Below are positions 36,998 through 47,842 of a stretch of DNA of 64,000 nucleotides, piece by piece. How positions within the stretch are numbered: position 1 is the first letter of the stretch; the number at the start of each line of letters is the position of its first letter. The DNA comes from Planctomycetota bacterium (lineage in GTDB: Bacteria; Planctomycetota; GCA-002687715): positions 16,407-80,406 of the forward strand of contig SIAO01000011.1 in assembly GCA_009691765.1 (NCBI GenBank). Direction: 5' to 3'. The position numbers and the translations under genes were made by a program. A model generated the notes under the pieces. It did no database searches and had not been told where the DNA came from. It was given only the letters and a program-made list of their open reading frames with translations.

Positions 36998-38100
36998 GGT
37001 TTTCCTCCATAACGCAATAAGAGATCGGCACAGATGCGCTGTGCAGCACGTCCATCCCACAAATCGGGAATGCGCGCAGGCGGCGCGCGCCCTTCGAGCA
37101 CCTCGATCGCAGCAGATTCAATCAACGCGGGATCGCGCCCGACAAGTCTGTTGCCGCCAACTTCGACCGTGATCGGACGTTCCGTGTTCTCGCGCAAAGT
37201 GAGACACGGAACACGCAAAATGCACGCTTCTTCTTGAATGCCGCCGCTATCCGTGAGGATCAACGCGGACGCTTCCATCAAGGCAAGAAAATCGTGATAG
37301 CCCTGAGGTTCAAGGAAACGCACACCATGCGGCGCTGTGCCTAATCCAAGACTTTGCAAGCGAGCTGCGGTGCGCGGATGCAGCGGGAAAAGCAAGGGCA
37401 GGCGCCTCGCGAGTCGCTCCAACACACCAAGCAACATGCGCAATGTAGCGGGGTCATCGACATTAGAGGGACGATGCAGCGTCACGAGCCCATAGCCGCC
37501 GCGCTGCAACTGCTGACGCTCGAGAGTGCCCGCAGCGCGTGCGGCCGGAAGCTGCGCGAGCAATGTGTCGATCATGACATTGCCGCTCAAGACGACGCGA
37601 GCGGGATCCACGCCTTCACGGGCGAGGTTTGTGCAACCGGAGGGCTCGCTGACATAAAGCACATCACTGATGGCGTCCGTGAGCACGCGATTGATTTCTT
37701 CCGGCATGCTGCGATCAAAGGAGCGCAGGCCAGCTTCAACATGGGCCACGGGAATGCCACGCTTCGCAGCTGCGAGCGCGCAAGCAATTGTGCTGTTCAC
37801 GTCGCCCACGACGAGCACCACTTGGCTCGGCGCTTCTGCAAGAAGTGCATCGAAGCGCGTGAGGATCTCCGCTGTTTGCGCAGCGTGCCCAAGCGACCCA
37901 ACGCCGAGGTTGCGCCAAGGCTCGGGAATGTTGAGTTCACTGAAAAAACTCGCCGACATGCTCGCGTCGTAATGCTGACCGGTGTGCACGATGCGATGCC
38001 GAATGCGCGGTTCTTCTGCAAAAACCTGCGCAAGAGGCGCAATCTTCATGAAATTCGGCCGCGCGCCGGCAACGCTAATGATGTCGAGAGTGTGGCTCAT
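36994..38100 (-). CDS. wecB: UDP-N-acetylglucosamine 2-epimerase (non-hydrolysing)
   Basis: GARPNFMKIAPL, HTGQHYD, VVGDVNSTIACALAA, HVEAGLRSFDRSMPEEINR, TDSGGIQEEA. Confidence 0.95.
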   Translation of the reverse strand: MSHTLDIISVAGARPNFMKIAPLAQVFAEEPRIRHRIVHTGQHYDASMSASFFSELNIPEPWRNLGVGSLGHAAQTAEILTRFDALLAEAPSQVVLVVGDVNSTIACALAAAKRGIPVAHVEAGLRSFDRSMPEEINRVLTDAISDVLYVSEPSGCTNLAREGVDPARVVLSGNVMIDTLLAQLPAARAAGTLERQQLQRGGYGLVTLHRPSNVDDPATLRMLLGVLERLARRLPLLFPLHPRTAARLQSLGLGTAPHGVRFLEPQGYHDFLALMEASALILTDSGGIQEEACILRVPCLTLRENTERPITVEVGGNRLVGRDPALIESAAIEVLEGRAPPARIPDLWDGRAAQRICADLLLRYGGKP

Positions 38101-39050
38101 GGCTGCGCCCCAGCTTTCATCCACGTGCAAAACTGCGCGATGCCTTCGCTCATGGAGACCAAGGGCTCCCAACCGAGAAGCGCTTTAGCACGCGTGTCAT
38201 CGGCCCAAGTCTCCCTCACATCTCCGGCTGGCACATCCTCATAGCGCAGACGCGGATCCATTTTCAAAGCCGCGGCCAACAACTTCACCAGCTCCGTGAG
38301 CGAAGTCGTCTTGCTGCCACCGAGGTTTATGAGGCGGTACCCCGACGGTGAGTCCAACGCAGCAAGCACACCGCGCGTGATATCGCCGATCCATGTGTAA
38401 TCACGGCGCATACTTCCATCGCCGAAGATCACCACTTCCCGACCTGCGAGCATGTTGCTGGCAAAAAGCCGAATGGCCATTTCCGGGCGCTGCCTTGGTC
38501 CGTAAACCGTGAAGAAGCGCAGTGCGCTCACCTGCAATGAGGTTGTCTGAGTGAAGCTCGCCCCCAGTAACTCAGCAGCTCGTTTCGTGGCGGCATAGGG
38601 GCTCAGAGGCAGATCCGCTGGATCGTCCTCACGAAAGGGTGTGCGCGTCGAGTTTCCGTACACGCTCGAAGAACTCGCAAGCACACAATGCGGGACGCCT
38701 GCAGCAACACAGGCATGTAGCACTTCTGCTGTACCCGTAACATTGACGTGAGCATACAAAGCAGGATCGAGCAATGATGGCCGCACTCCAGCGCGAGCCG
38801 CCAAGTGGATCACCGCGTCAAAACTCCCATTGTGAAAGACGCGCTGCAACAACACTGCGTCGTTGATGTCCCCTTCGATCAAGCTCATAGTGCCCTTGCG
38901 GTGCAACGCTTCGATGTTGGCTCGCTTCAATTCCGGCGCGTAGGCCACATCGAAGTTGTCCAACACCGAGACGCTGTCCCCACGTTGCATGAGCGCTTCG
39001 GCCACATGCGAACCAATGAATCCAGCACCACCTGTCACCAGCACGCGCAA
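38097..39050 (-). CDS. NAD-dependent epimerase/dehydratase (UDP-glucuronate 4-epimerase-like SDR)
   Basis: MRVLVTGGAGFIGSHVAEALMQRGDSVSVLDNFD, ASSSSVYGN, PYAATKRAAE, RFFTVYGPRQRPEMAIR. TTG start. Confidence 0.9.
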   Translation of the reverse strand: MRVLVTGGAGFIGSHVAEALMQRGDSVSVLDNFDVAYAPELKRANIEALHRKGTMSLIEGDINDAVLLQRVFHNGSFDAVIHLAARAGVRPSLLDPALYAHVNVTGTAEVLHACVAAGVPHCVLASSSSVYGNSTRTPFREDDPADLPLSPYAATKRAAELLGASFTQTTSLQVSALRFFTVYGPRQRPEMAIRLFASNMLAGREVVIFGDGSMRRDYTWIGDITRGVLAALDSPSGYRLINLGGSKTTSLTELVKLLAAALKMDPRLRYEDVPAGDVRETWADDTRAKALLGWEPLVSMSEGIAQFCTWMKAGAQP

Positions 39051-39051
39051 A

Positions 39052-40380
39052 TCAGAGTCTCACGAGGCGGCCCTTCACAGAGCGGCCCTTCATCAAGTTG
39101 CGTGTGTCCACGATGAGTCGCGCATGTTCTGCAATGAGCGCGATATCGAACGCGGTGTGGTCCGTGACCACAATCACGAGGTCTGCCGCCGCAAGCTGCG
39201 CCTTGTCGCATGGCACCGCGCGCATATCCAATCCATGAAAGTCGATCTTGGGCACATGCGGGTCTGCGTATTCCACGCGCGATCCAGCCTGTTGCAGCAT
39301 AGTGATGATGTCCAAGCCTGGCGACTCGCGGCAATCATCCACGTCGCGCTTGTAGGCAACACCTAACACGAGGACGCGCGAGCCCTTCAACGGCTTAGTG
39401 TCCGTGTTCAGGCTTTGCGCGCACAGATCCAGCACATACTCCGGCATGTGCGAGTTAATCTCGCCGGCCATCTCGATGAAGCGCGCGTTGTAATTCAGGG
39501 CTCGCAGTTTCCACGAGAGATAATGGGGATCGATCGGAATGCAATGTCCGCCGAGCCCAGGCCCTGGCCAGAACGGCATGAATCCGAAAGGCTTCGTGGC
39601 AGCGGCGGCGATGACTTCCCACACGTCCACATTGAGTTTGCGGCACATGATGGCCATTTCGTTGACCAAACCGATGTTGACGCTGCGAAAAGTGTTCTCG
39701 AGCAACTTCACCATTTCGGCTGCTGCGCAGGAATTCACAGGCACCACGCGGTCAACGGCTGCGCTATAAAGCAACGCCGCCAACTGCGCACATAACGGAG
39801 TGTGGCCGCCAACCACTTTGGGGGTGTTTCGCGTGTTGAACTTAGGGTTGCCAGGATCGACGCGCTCCGGCGAGAACGCGAGGAAGAAATCCTCTCCCGC
39901 TTTCAATCCGGTTTCCGCGAGTCGCGGCAAGATCACTTCTTCCGTCGTCCCTGGATACGTCGTGCTCTCAAGCACCACTAATTGCCCACGGCGCAGTGTG
40001 GCTTTCACCATGGCTGTCGCCGAATTGATGTAGCTGATGTCCGGATCGCGTGTCTTACGCAAAGGCGTCGGCACACAGATGGAAATACAATCCGCCGTTT
40101 CGAGTTCCACTCCGGGCAGCACGGCACGCAACTTGCCCGCCTTCACCAACAGGCCGAGTTCCGCTGTGGGAATGTCACCAATGTAGGAATCGCCGCGGTT
40201 CACGGCATCCACGCGACGCTGATCGACATCCACACCAAGGACTTGATAACCGGCGCGCGCAAATTCGACGCAAAGCGGCAAGCCAACATAGCCAAGCCCG
40301 ATCACGGCGACGACTGCCGTGCGGTCTTCGAGTTTCTTTTGCAGCGACGCTGCCACAGTAGAGGGTGCGAGTGTGTTCAT
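39052..40380 (-). CDS. Nucleotide-sugar dehydrogenase (UDP-N-acetyl-glucosamine 6-dehydrogenase, WbpA/TviB-like)
   Basis: VVAVIGLGYVGLPLCVEFARAGYQVLGVD, SPERVDPGNPKFNTRNTPKVVGG, PGPGLGGHCIPIDPHYLSWK. Confidence 0.93.
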   Translation of the reverse strand: MNTLAPSTVAASLQKKLEDRTAVVAVIGLGYVGLPLCVEFARAGYQVLGVDVDQRRVDAVNRGDSYIGDIPTAELGLLVKAGKLRAVLPGVELETADCISICVPTPLRKTRDPDISYINSATAMVKATLRRGQLVVLESTTYPGTTEEVILPRLAETGLKAGEDFFLAFSPERVDPGNPKFNTRNTPKVVGGHTPLCAQLAALLYSAAVDRVVPVNSCAAAEMVKLLENTFRSVNIGLVNEMAIMCRKLNVDVWEVIAAAATKPFGFMPFWPGPGLGGHCIPIDPHYLSWKLRALNYNARFIEMAGEINSHMPEYVLDLCAQSLNTDTKPLKGSRVLVLGVAYKRDVDDCRESPGLDIITMLQQAGSRVEYADPHVPKIDFHGLDMRAVPCDKAQLAAADLVIVVTDHTAFDIALIAEHARLIVDTRNLMKGRSVKGRLVRL

Positions 40381-42203
40381 TGAACGGTGACAGTTTTTGC
40401 AAGGTTGCGCGGCTGATCCACATCGGCGTTTCTGGCCACAGCGGTCCAGTACGCGAGCAGCTGCAGCGGAACGATATTTACGAGAGGTGAGAGGTTTTCA
40501 GGAACGGCAGGCAGCACAATGGTGCGCCACGCGGATTTCGCAACGCGATCGTCTCCTTGCGATACCAAGGCGATGATGCGCGCACCGCGCGCCTTCGCTT
40601 CTTCCACATTGCCGGCGATCACGGCATAGGTGGCAGCGTGCGTCGCAATGGCAATCACCGGCATACTTGCATCGATGAGCGCGATGGGACCGTGCTTCAT
40701 TTCGCCTGCGGGATAACCCTCCGCATGGATGTAGCTGATTTCTTTCAGCTTCAAGGCTCCTTCGAGCGCTATGGGGTAATTCACGCCGCGGCCGATGAAT
40801 AAAGCGTCGCGCGCAGCCGCAAGTTCCGCTGCGATGTCTTTGGCTGCATCAGACGAATGCAAGGCAGCCTCGATCGCGTGGGGCAACAACTTCAGTTCAT
40901 GCAAACGCCGGCGTAACTCGCCATTCGTCAACTTGCCGCGCACCGCACCCAGTTTCAGCGCCAACAAGGACAACACAGTGAGCTGTCCCATGAAGGCTTT
41001 GGTAGATGCCACGCCAATCTCAGGCCCTGCATAGGTGAGCAAGACGCTTTGAGCATCACGAGCCATCGACGATCCGGCTACATTGGAAATCACCAACGTG
41101 TGCGCACCAGCTTCGCGTCCGCGACGCAACGCAGCGCGCGTGTCCGCGGTTTCACCCGACTGCGAGATGGCGATGAGCAGGTCGTCCTTGCCCAGCATTG
41201 GCTCGCGGTAAATGGCCTCCGAAGCGTAGTCCACTTCCACAGGCAAGCCGGCATCTTGTTCGATGAGGAAGCGTCCCACTTGCCCCGCATGCCAGGAAGT
41301 CCCGCACGCAACGATGCTCACGCGCCGCAGCGAACGCAGCGTGTCGTCATCGATGTTGAATCCATCGAGCGTAATCGTCCCGGATTTTTCCGCGATGCGC
41401 CCGAGCAGTGCGTTTGCGACCGTCGTGGGCTGTTCGTGAATCTCCTTCAGCATGAAGTGGGCGTAACCGCCCTTCTCTGCCATCTCAGCAGACCAAGAGA
41501 TCTCCACGACAGGTCGGTGCTGCTTCTTCCCAGCCATATCAGTCACAGAAAGCGCTGTGGGGTGCAGCTCTGCAACGTCGCCATCTTCGAGGTAGATCAC
41601 ACGGCGCGTCCATGGCAGCAGTGCCGCCACGTCGCTCGCCAACCAATGCGCACCTTCACCAACGCCAAGGACTAGCGGACTATCGCGACGCGCAGCCACG
41701 ATCACTTCCGGCGTATCTTCATGCATCAGCGCCAGTGCGAAAGATCCTTCGAGACGCCCCACTGCCGCACGCACCGCCGCGGCAAGGTCACCCTGCCACA
41801 AGCTTGCAACAAGATGCGCCACCACTTCCGTATCCGTCTCGCTTTGAAACACCGCGCCGGATGCTCCGAGTTCTTGGCGCAGTTCGAGGTAGTTCTCGAT
41901 GATGCCGTTGTGCACCACCACCAATTTCCCGCAGCGGTGAGGATGCGCGTTGGCTTCTGTGGGCCGACCGTGCGTGGCCCAACGTGTGTGTCCAATGGCA
42001 GTGCTCGCTATCAGCGGTTCCTGTTGCAATTGCGCTTCAAGCTCGCGAATCTTGCCAACACGTCGAACGATGCCGATTCCTTGGACAGTCTGCGCCGCGA
42101 TGCCAGATGAGTCATAGCCGCGGTACTCCAACCGTTTCAATGACTCGACGAGGCCTGCGACAACTTCGCCACCCTGCGCTGTGCATCCAACAATGCCGCA
42201 CAT
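40377..42203 (-). CDS. glmS: Glutamine--fructose-6-phosphate aminotransferase (isomerizing)
   Basis: MCGIVGCTA..., HTRWATHGRPTEANAHPH, SQSGETADTRAALR, PRNLAKTVTVQ C-terminus. Confidence 0.97.
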   Translation of the reverse strand: MCGIVGCTAQGGEVVAGLVESLKRLEYRGYDSSGIAAQTVQGIGIVRRVGKIRELEAQLQQEPLIASTAIGHTRWATHGRPTEANAHPHRCGKLVVVHNGIIENYLELRQELGASGAVFQSETDTEVVAHLVASLWQGDLAAAVRAAVGRLEGSFALALMHEDTPEVIVAARRDSPLVLGVGEGAHWLASDVAALLPWTRRVIYLEDGDVAELHPTALSVTDMAGKKQHRPVVEISWSAEMAEKGGYAHFMLKEIHEQPTTVANALLGRIAEKSGTITLDGFNIDDDTLRSLRRVSIVACGTSWHAGQVGRFLIEQDAGLPVEVDYASEAIYREPMLGKDDLLIAISQSGETADTRAALRRGREAGAHTLVISNVAGSSMARDAQSVLLTYAGPEIGVASTKAFMGQLTVLSLLALKLGAVRGKLTNGELRRRLHELKLLPHAIEAALHSSDAAKDIAAELAAARDALFIGRGVNYPIALEGALKLKEISYIHAEGYPAGEMKHGPIALIDASMPVIAIATHAATYAVIAGNVEEAKARGARIIALVSQGDDRVAKSAWRTIVLPAVPENLSPLVNIVPLQLLAYWTAVARNADVDQPRNLAKTVTVQ

Positions 42204-42206
42204 GTT

Positions 42207-43151
42207 TTAGGCCCCTCCAGCAATGCGACGGCGAAAGTCTTCCAGCGTCCAAGCGAGCCCTTCTTCAAGGCACACTTGAGCTTCCCAGCCTAGGATGGCA
42301 CGAGCACGTGTGATGTCCGGCTGCCGCACCTTGGGATCGTCTTCGGGCAATGGACGGAATACGACTTTCACACTGCTTCCGACCATCTTCACAACGCGCT
42401 CAGCGAACTCGCGGATAGTGATTTCCGTGGGGTTGCCGATATTCACGGGCATGACTTCATTCGAGAGCATCAAGCGATAGATGCCTTCGCACAAGTCTGA
42501 CACATAGCAGAAAGAACGCGTCTGACTGCCGTCGCCAAACACTGTGACGTCTTCGCCTCGCAGAGCTTGACCCATGAACGCTGGCAGCGCGCGACCGTCA
42601 TTCAAGCGCATGCGCGGTCCATAGGTGTTGAAGATGCGCACGATGCGAGTCTGCACGCCATGGAAGCGGTGATAGGCCATGGTCATGGCCTCCGCGAACC
42701 GCTTGGCTTCGTCATAGACGCCACGCGGCCCCACAGGATTCACATTGCCCCAGTAGTCTTCGCGCTGTGGATGAATCAACGGATCGCCATAAACCTCGCT
42801 GGTGCTGGCCAACAAGAACACGGCTCCCTTGGCCTTGGCAAGCCCGAGAACTTTGTGCGTACCAAGCGAACCGACCTTCAAAGTCTGGATCGGAAGCTGC
42901 AGGTAGTCGATGGGGCTGGCCGGAGAAGCAAAGTGCAAGATGAAATCCAGCGGTCCAGCGACATAGATGAAGTTGGTGACATCGTGCTTGATGAACGTGA
43001 AGTCGGGCCGCCCAAGCAAGTGCGCAATATTGGCGGGGTCCCCAGTGATGAAGTTGTCCATGCAGACCACTTCATGCCCACGTGAGAGCATGAGCTCGGA
43101 GAGGTGCGACCCCAAGAAGCCGGCTCCACCAGTGATGAGGACTCGTGCCAT
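42207..43151 (-). CDS. UDP-glucuronate decarboxylase (UXS)
   Basis: [103 protein letters not shown]. Confidence 0.95.
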   Translation of the reverse strand: MARVLITGGAGFLGSHLSELMLSRGHEVVCMDNFITGDPANIAHLLGRPDFTFIKHDVTNFIYVAGPLDFILHFASPASPIDYLQLPIQTLKVGSLGTHKVLGLAKAKGAVFLLASTSEVYGDPLIHPQREDYWGNVNPVGPRGVYDEAKRFAEAMTMAYHRFHGVQTRIVRIFNTYGPRMRLNDGRALPAFMGQALRGEDVTVFGDGSQTRSFCYVSDLCEGIYRLMLSNEVMPVNIGNPTEITIREFAERVVKMVGSSVKVVFRPLPEDDPKVRQPDITRARAILGWEAQVCLEEGLAWTLEDFRRRIAGGA

Positions 43152-43256
43152 GTGCCCTTTTCTATAGCGCCGAAGTTTCCAGCAACTCTACCCCGCTCTG
43201 CCTATATGCGCAGACCCCTTGCGGACGCCGCCTCAAGTCAGCAGAGGCACTCGTGT

Positions 43257-44624
43257 TTAGCCCTTTCGGTCAGAACCCATCAAGCGCAAAAGATTGCGAT
43301 CCAACCATGAAGTGTCAACAGCACCGGACGTAAATTCTGCGTCAGTGAGGATCTTTTTGTGCAACGGAATGGTGGTGCGCACACCTTCCACGACCGTCTC
43401 ATCGAGAGCGCGGAGCATGGTGGCGATGGCTTCTGCGCGAGTTGGTCGATGCACCACGAACTTGGCGATCAAAGAGTCGTAGTCCGGCGGGATGCGGTAG
43501 CCGGAGTAGAGGTGCGAGTCCACGCGCACCGAGTGTCCACCCGGCGGCACCCAAGTGGCCACCTTGCCAGGCGAAGGCCGGAATCCGTGCGCAGGGTCTT
43601 CCGCATTGACGCGGCATTCGATGGCATGCCCCCGTGGCTGAAGTTGCGACTGGGTGAATGGCAACGGCTCGCCTCCGGCAACGAGGATTTGCGTTTGAAC
43701 AAGATCGGTGCCCGTCACCAACTCGGTCACTGGATGCTCGACTTGGATGCGAGCATTCATCTCCATGAAATAGAAGCGCCCCTGCGGATCCAACAGGAAT
43801 TCGACTGTTCCGGCGTTCTCATAAACAGCCGCACGAGCAAGCGCGATGGCGGCCTCACCCATGGCGACACGGGTGCGCGCCTCCAAAACGGGGCTCGGTG
43901 ACTCTTCAATCAACTTCTGATGCCTGCGCTGCACGGAGCAATCGCGCTCGCCCAAGTGCACGAAATTGCCCTGCGAGTCTGCGAAAATCTGAATCTCGAC
44001 ATGTCGTGGATTCTCGACGTAGCGCTCGATGTAGACATCGCCGTTCTTAAAAGCCGCCAGCGCCTCTGCGCTAGCCTGGGCAAATCCGCTGCGTAGCTGT
44101 TCGGCATCGCGAGCGAGTCGCATGCCGCGCCCGCCCCCGCCAGCGACCGCCTTGATCATCAGCGGATAGCCGAGGCGTTCCGCGATCTCAAACGCCTCAT
44201 CAACATCCTTCAGCACGCCTTCGCTGCCGGGCACCACAGGCACCCCTGCGCTCACGGCCAAAGCACGCGCGCGAGCCTTGTCCCCGACGGCGAGCATGGC
44301 TTCTGGCGATGGGCCGATGAACCCGATCTTGCAATCGCGGCACACTTGGGCGAAGCGCGGATTCTCGGACAAGAATCCGTAACCCGGATGAATGGCGTCA
44401 ACATCCGTAATCTCGGCGGCTGCGATGATGCGCGGAATGTCGAGGTAGGACTGCCGACTCGGGCCTGGCCCGATGCACACGGTCTCGTCAGCAAAGCGCA
44501 AATGTAGTGCGTCTTCGTCCACCTCGGAGTACACAGCCACCGTCTCGATGCCGAGTTCCTTGCAGGCGCGAATGATCCGCAGAGCAATCTCGCCGCGGTT
44601 GGCGATCAGGATGCGCTTGAGCAT
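43257..44624 (-). CDS. accC: Acetyl-CoA carboxylase biotin carboxylase subunit
   Basis: [65 protein letters not shown]. Confidence 0.97.
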   Translation of the reverse strand: MLKRILIANRGEIALRIIRACKELGIETVAVYSEVDEDALHLRFADETVCIGPGPSRQSYLDIPRIIAAAEITDVDAIHPGYGFLSENPRFAQVCRDCKIGFIGPSPEAMLAVGDKARARALAVSAGVPVVPGSEGVLKDVDEAFEIAERLGYPLMIKAVAGGGGRGMRLARDAEQLRSGFAQASAEALAAFKNGDVYIERYVENPRHVEIQIFADSQGNFVHLGERDCSVQRRHQKLIEESPSPVLEARTRVAMGEAAIALARAAVYENAGTVEFLLDPQGRFYFMEMNARIQVEHPVTELVTGTDLVQTQILVAGGEPLPFTQSQLQPRGHAIECRVNAEDPAHGFRPSPGKVATWVPPGGHSVRVDSHLYSGYRIPPDYDSLIAKFVVHRPTRAEAIATMLRALDETVVEGVRTTIPLHKKILTDAEFTSGAVDTSWLDRNLLRLMGSDRKG

Positions 44625-44628
44625 GGCG

Positions 44629-45096
44629 TCACAGCGGCCTGATCAGAAACAGAGGCTGGTTGTACTCCACCGCCTCGTGGTTCTCGGCCAGGACCTCCAC
44701 GATGATCCCGCTGCGCTCGGCCTTGATCTCGTTGAACACCTTCATCGCTTCGATCAGACAGAGAGTGGTGTCAGCATCGACTCGGTCACCGACCTTGATG
44801 AAAGGGGGCAATTCAGGGCTCGAACAGGAAAAGTACGTGCCCACCATCGGAGAATTGAAGGTGACCGTGCCCTCGGCGCGCGCTACGGAAGCAGCGCCGG
44901 CCAGCGGCGCGGCTGGTCCAGCGAGCCCAACGCTATGGGCCGTACCCATTCCAAAGGCGGAAGCCATAGGCATCGTCGCGCCTTGAGGCGACGCCTTCTC
45001 GAGCAGGCAGCGGTGCCCACCTTCTTCGATTTCGAGTTTGGCCAGCCCATGTCGCTCCATGAGCTTGATGAGCTGCTTGATTTCTTTGTGGTCCAT
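44629..45096 (-). CDS. accB: Acetyl-CoA carboxylase biotin carboxyl carrier protein
   Basis: [22 protein letters not shown]; biotinyl site [15 protein letters not shown]; coupled to accC. Confidence 0.95.
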   Translation of the reverse strand: MDHKEIKQLIKLMERHGLAKLEIEEGGHRCLLEKASPQGATMPMASAFGMGTAHSVGLAGPAAPLAGAASVARAEGTVTFNSPMVGTYFSCSSPELPPFIKVGDRVDADTTLCLIEAMKVFNEIKAERSGIIVEVLAENHEAVEYNQPLFLIRPL

Positions 45097-45243
45097 CGCT
45101 CTTTTCCAACCTGCTGAGCATGCAACTGACTCGCGCTGCTCGACGAGGCCTCCAAGGGAGGCGCGTACTGTATCCGTCGAGCATGGCTGGTCAACGGACG
45201 CGCGTGAACGAAGCAGCGCCGGGAACCATGCTGCGCAAAGGGT

Positions 45244-45732
45244 TTACGCGCGGACGCAGTCGCCGCCTTCGCCAACCGCGACCTTCAAGACATGCAGCGC
45301 GGCGGGTGCGACAAGCTCGAAGCACTCCACGGCACCTTTGGGCGAACCCGGTAGGTTCACCACGAGGGCCGTTCCGCAAAGACCCGCCAGCGCCCGCGAA
45401 CCGAGCGCTGTTGGAATGGTCTGAAAAGACCTCATGCGCATGGCTTCGCCGAAGCCGGGCAATTCGCGCTGGATCACGCGCCGCGTCGCTTCAGGAGTGA
45501 CATCGCGCAGTGCGGGTCCTGTGCCGCCGGTCGTCAGGACCAGCCCGCCCTGCTTCGTCGCCTCAAGCAGCGCAGCTTCAATCTCGGAAACTTCGTCAGG
45601 GACCACTCGCACGTGCCCGGCTCGAAAACCTGCCGCTTCAGCCACAGGAAGCAGCAAAGCGGCCGTCGCGTCAGGGCGCACTCCGCTAGCCGCACGGTCC
45701 GAAACCACGATCAACTGCACGAGCGGTTTCAA
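45244..45732 (-). CDS. Molybdopterin adenylyltransferase-like protein (MogA/MoaB family)
   Basis: VSDRAASGVRPDATAALL, VVPDEVSEIEAALLEATKQGGLVLTTGGTGPALRDVTPEAT, VVNLPGSPKGAVE. Confidence 0.9.
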   Translation of the reverse strand: MKPLVQLIVVSDRAASGVRPDATAALLLPVAEAAGFRAGHVRVVPDEVSEIEAALLEATKQGGLVLTTGGTGPALRDVTPEATRRVIQRELPGFGEAMRMRSFQTIPTALGSRALAGLCGTALVVNLPGSPKGAVECFELVAPAALHVLKVAVGEGGDCVRA

Positions 45733-46211
45733 ACCTCGCTCCGCTTCCAGTCGCCGCTCTTGCCCCCGGACTTGCGCAGCAAACTAATCTCTCTCACCAG
45801 CATGGAGCGATCGACAGCTTTCACCATGTCATAGATGGTGAGCGCAGCGATACTGGCGGCCGTCATGGCTTCCATCTCGACGCCAGTGCGGTCAAGAGCT
45901 TGTACGCGCACGTCCACTTGCAATTCTTCGGTACCAACCGCAGTGAACGTGACTTCCACCCCGCTCAGGCGCAAGGGGTGGCACATGGGGATCAGCTCTG
46001 CTGTGCGCTTGGCCGCGAGCACTGCTGCGATGCGCGCCGTTTCCAACACGGCGCCTTTGGGCAAGTCGCCCGCAAGGACGCGCTCACGCACACCGACTCC
46101 GAAGCGAACGGTGGCACGCGCTGTCGCCGAGCGCAGCGTCTCTGCCTTAGCGGCGACATCCACCATGCGGGCATGACCTTTGGGGTCCAAGTGTGAGAAC
46201 TCAGCGTCCAT
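45729..46211 (-). CDS. moaC: Cyclic pyranopterin monophosphate synthase
   Basis: FSHLDPKGHARMVDVAAKAETLRSATA, AAKRTAELIPMCHPL, GVEMEAMTAASIAALTIYDMVKAVDRSM. Confidence 0.95.
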   Translation of the reverse strand: MDAEFSHLDPKGHARMVDVAAKAETLRSATARATVRFGVGVRERVLAGDLPKGAVLETARIAAVLAAKRTAELIPMCHPLRLSGVEVTFTAVGTEELQVDVRVQALDRTGVEMEAMTAASIAALTIYDMVKAVDRSMLVREISLLRKSGGKSGDWKRSEV

Positions 46212-46243
46212 GGCGCGAGCATAACGCCCTGCCCGTGATGGCG

Positions 46244-47776
46244 TCACGACGCTTCGGCCTGTTCCGGAAGGCGAAATGCAAGGGCTTCGCTCAAATGGTC
46301 GCTGCCAACGCGCTCCGCCCCAGCAAGATCCGCGACGGTCACGGCCACGCGCTCGAGCCGACGCATCCCGCGGGCCGACAAGCGATGCTTCAACATGATC
46401 TGGGTCAGGAGCCGACGCTCCACAGGGCCCGGTGCGATGGCCGCGCGGATAGCCGCGTCTGGAGCACGGGCGTTACTGACACCCTCGCCGAAGCGCCGAT
46501 GCATGCGTTCGCGTGCCGCGCTCACCCGCGCTCGGACTGCTGCACTGTTTTCCTCGGTGCCATCGTCAAAAAGCTGCTCCGCCTTGGGAGGACGCACAAA
46601 GACACGCAAGTCGAAGCGATCGAGCAGTGGCCCTGAGATGCGCGCGCGGTAGTTCGTCACTGCCTTGGGAGTGCAGCGACAACGGCCGTCGCCCATGCCT
46701 GCAAACCCGCACGGACACGGGTTCATGGCCGCGGCGCACATGAAACGCGCTGGGAAGCAGCGCACCCCCGTGGCACGAACCACATGAACCACATGATCCT
46801 CGAGCGGTTCGCGCAACGCTTCCAAGGCACGGCGGTCGAACTCCGGGAACTCGTCAAGAAAGAGCACACCCCCATGCGCCAAGGACACTTCTCCCGGCCG
46901 CAGTGGCTGGCCGCCACCCACCATGCCCGCTACCGAAGCTGTGTGGTGCGGCGAGCGGAACGGCGCACATCGGAATTGTGCTGGGACCAATCTGCGCACA
47001 GCACTGTGGATCAAGGCGACATCCAAAGCGGTGCTGTCGTCTAGGGGCGGCAACAACCCCGGCAACCGTCGCGCTAAGAGCGTCTTGCCTGAACCCGGCG
47101 GACCTTCAAGCAACACATTGTGCCCACCAGCGGCTGCCACTTCGAGAGCGCGCTTGCACTGGTACTGCCCGCGCACGTCGCTGATGTCCAACATGCTGGC
47201 TGCGGGCGTCGCTGGTGCTATCCGCTGCTCCGGAATACTGCACACCAACTCGCACGGCTCGGACGCGAACAATGCCAGGGCTTCTTCAACGCTCGCCACG
47301 GCGTGCACAGGAATGCCATCGACCAGCGCAGCCTCGTCCAAATTGCCAACGGGCAAGACCACACCACGCCGCCCCGCACGGCGCGCCGCCAACAAGGCAC
47401 CAAGCACTCCCGGCACGGCGCGCACCTCACCTTCGAGTCCGACTTCTCCGATGAACACGAGCCCCTGCAGTTTCTCGGCCGGCGTGCCACGCAAGACCGA
47501 AGCCCATGCGATGGTGAGTGCGAGGTCGAGGCTTCGTCCGCCCTTCGGCACATCTGCTGGGGCGAGATTCACCAACAGGCCGTAGGGCTGGTGCGCGAGT
47601 TCATGGGAGAGCTGCCCGCGCAGCGCTGAGCGCGCACGCAGCAACCCTTCGCGCACCGACGTCGACGCCATGCCAACGATGCGCGGCTCCGATGGACGCA
47701 AGGCCTCATCGAGACGCGCCTCCAACACAACTTCCACGGCCTCGATGCCATCAAGCACCGTCCCAAGCAATCGCAT
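46244..47776 (-). CDS. YifB/ComM family Mg-chelatase-like AAA ATPase
   Basis: VNLAPADVPKGGRSLDLALTIA, VLLEGPPGSGKTLLARRLPGLLPPL, FRSPHHTASVAGMVGGG, AAMNPCPCGF. Confidence 0.94.
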   Translation of the reverse strand: MRLLGTVLDGIEAVEVVLEARLDEALRPSEPRIVGMASTSVREGLLRARSALRGQLSHELAHQPYGLLVNLAPADVPKGGRSLDLALTIAWASVLRGTPAEKLQGLVFIGEVGLEGEVRAVPGVLGALLAARRAGRRGVVLPVGNLDEAALVDGIPVHAVASVEEALALFASEPCELVCSIPEQRIAPATPAASMLDISDVRGQYQCKRALEVAAAGGHNVLLEGPPGSGKTLLARRLPGLLPPLDDSTALDVALIHSAVRRLVPAQFRCAPFRSPHHTASVAGMVGGGQPLRPGEVSLAHGGVLFLDEFPEFDRRALEALREPLEDHVVHVVRATGVRCFPARFMCAAAMNPCPCGFAGMGDGRCRCTPKAVTNYRARISGPLLDRFDLRVFVRPPKAEQLFDDGTEENSAAVRARVSAARERMHRRFGEGVSNARAPDAAIRAAIAPGPVERRLLTQIMLKHRLSARGMRRLERVAVTVADLAGAERVGSDHLSEALAFRLPEQAEAS

Positions 47777-47842
47777 GCAGTCTCTGAGTGTGCGACGACC
47801 GCGGTCATCCCGTGCCAGTAGGAACTGCGTCTGCGACGTGGT

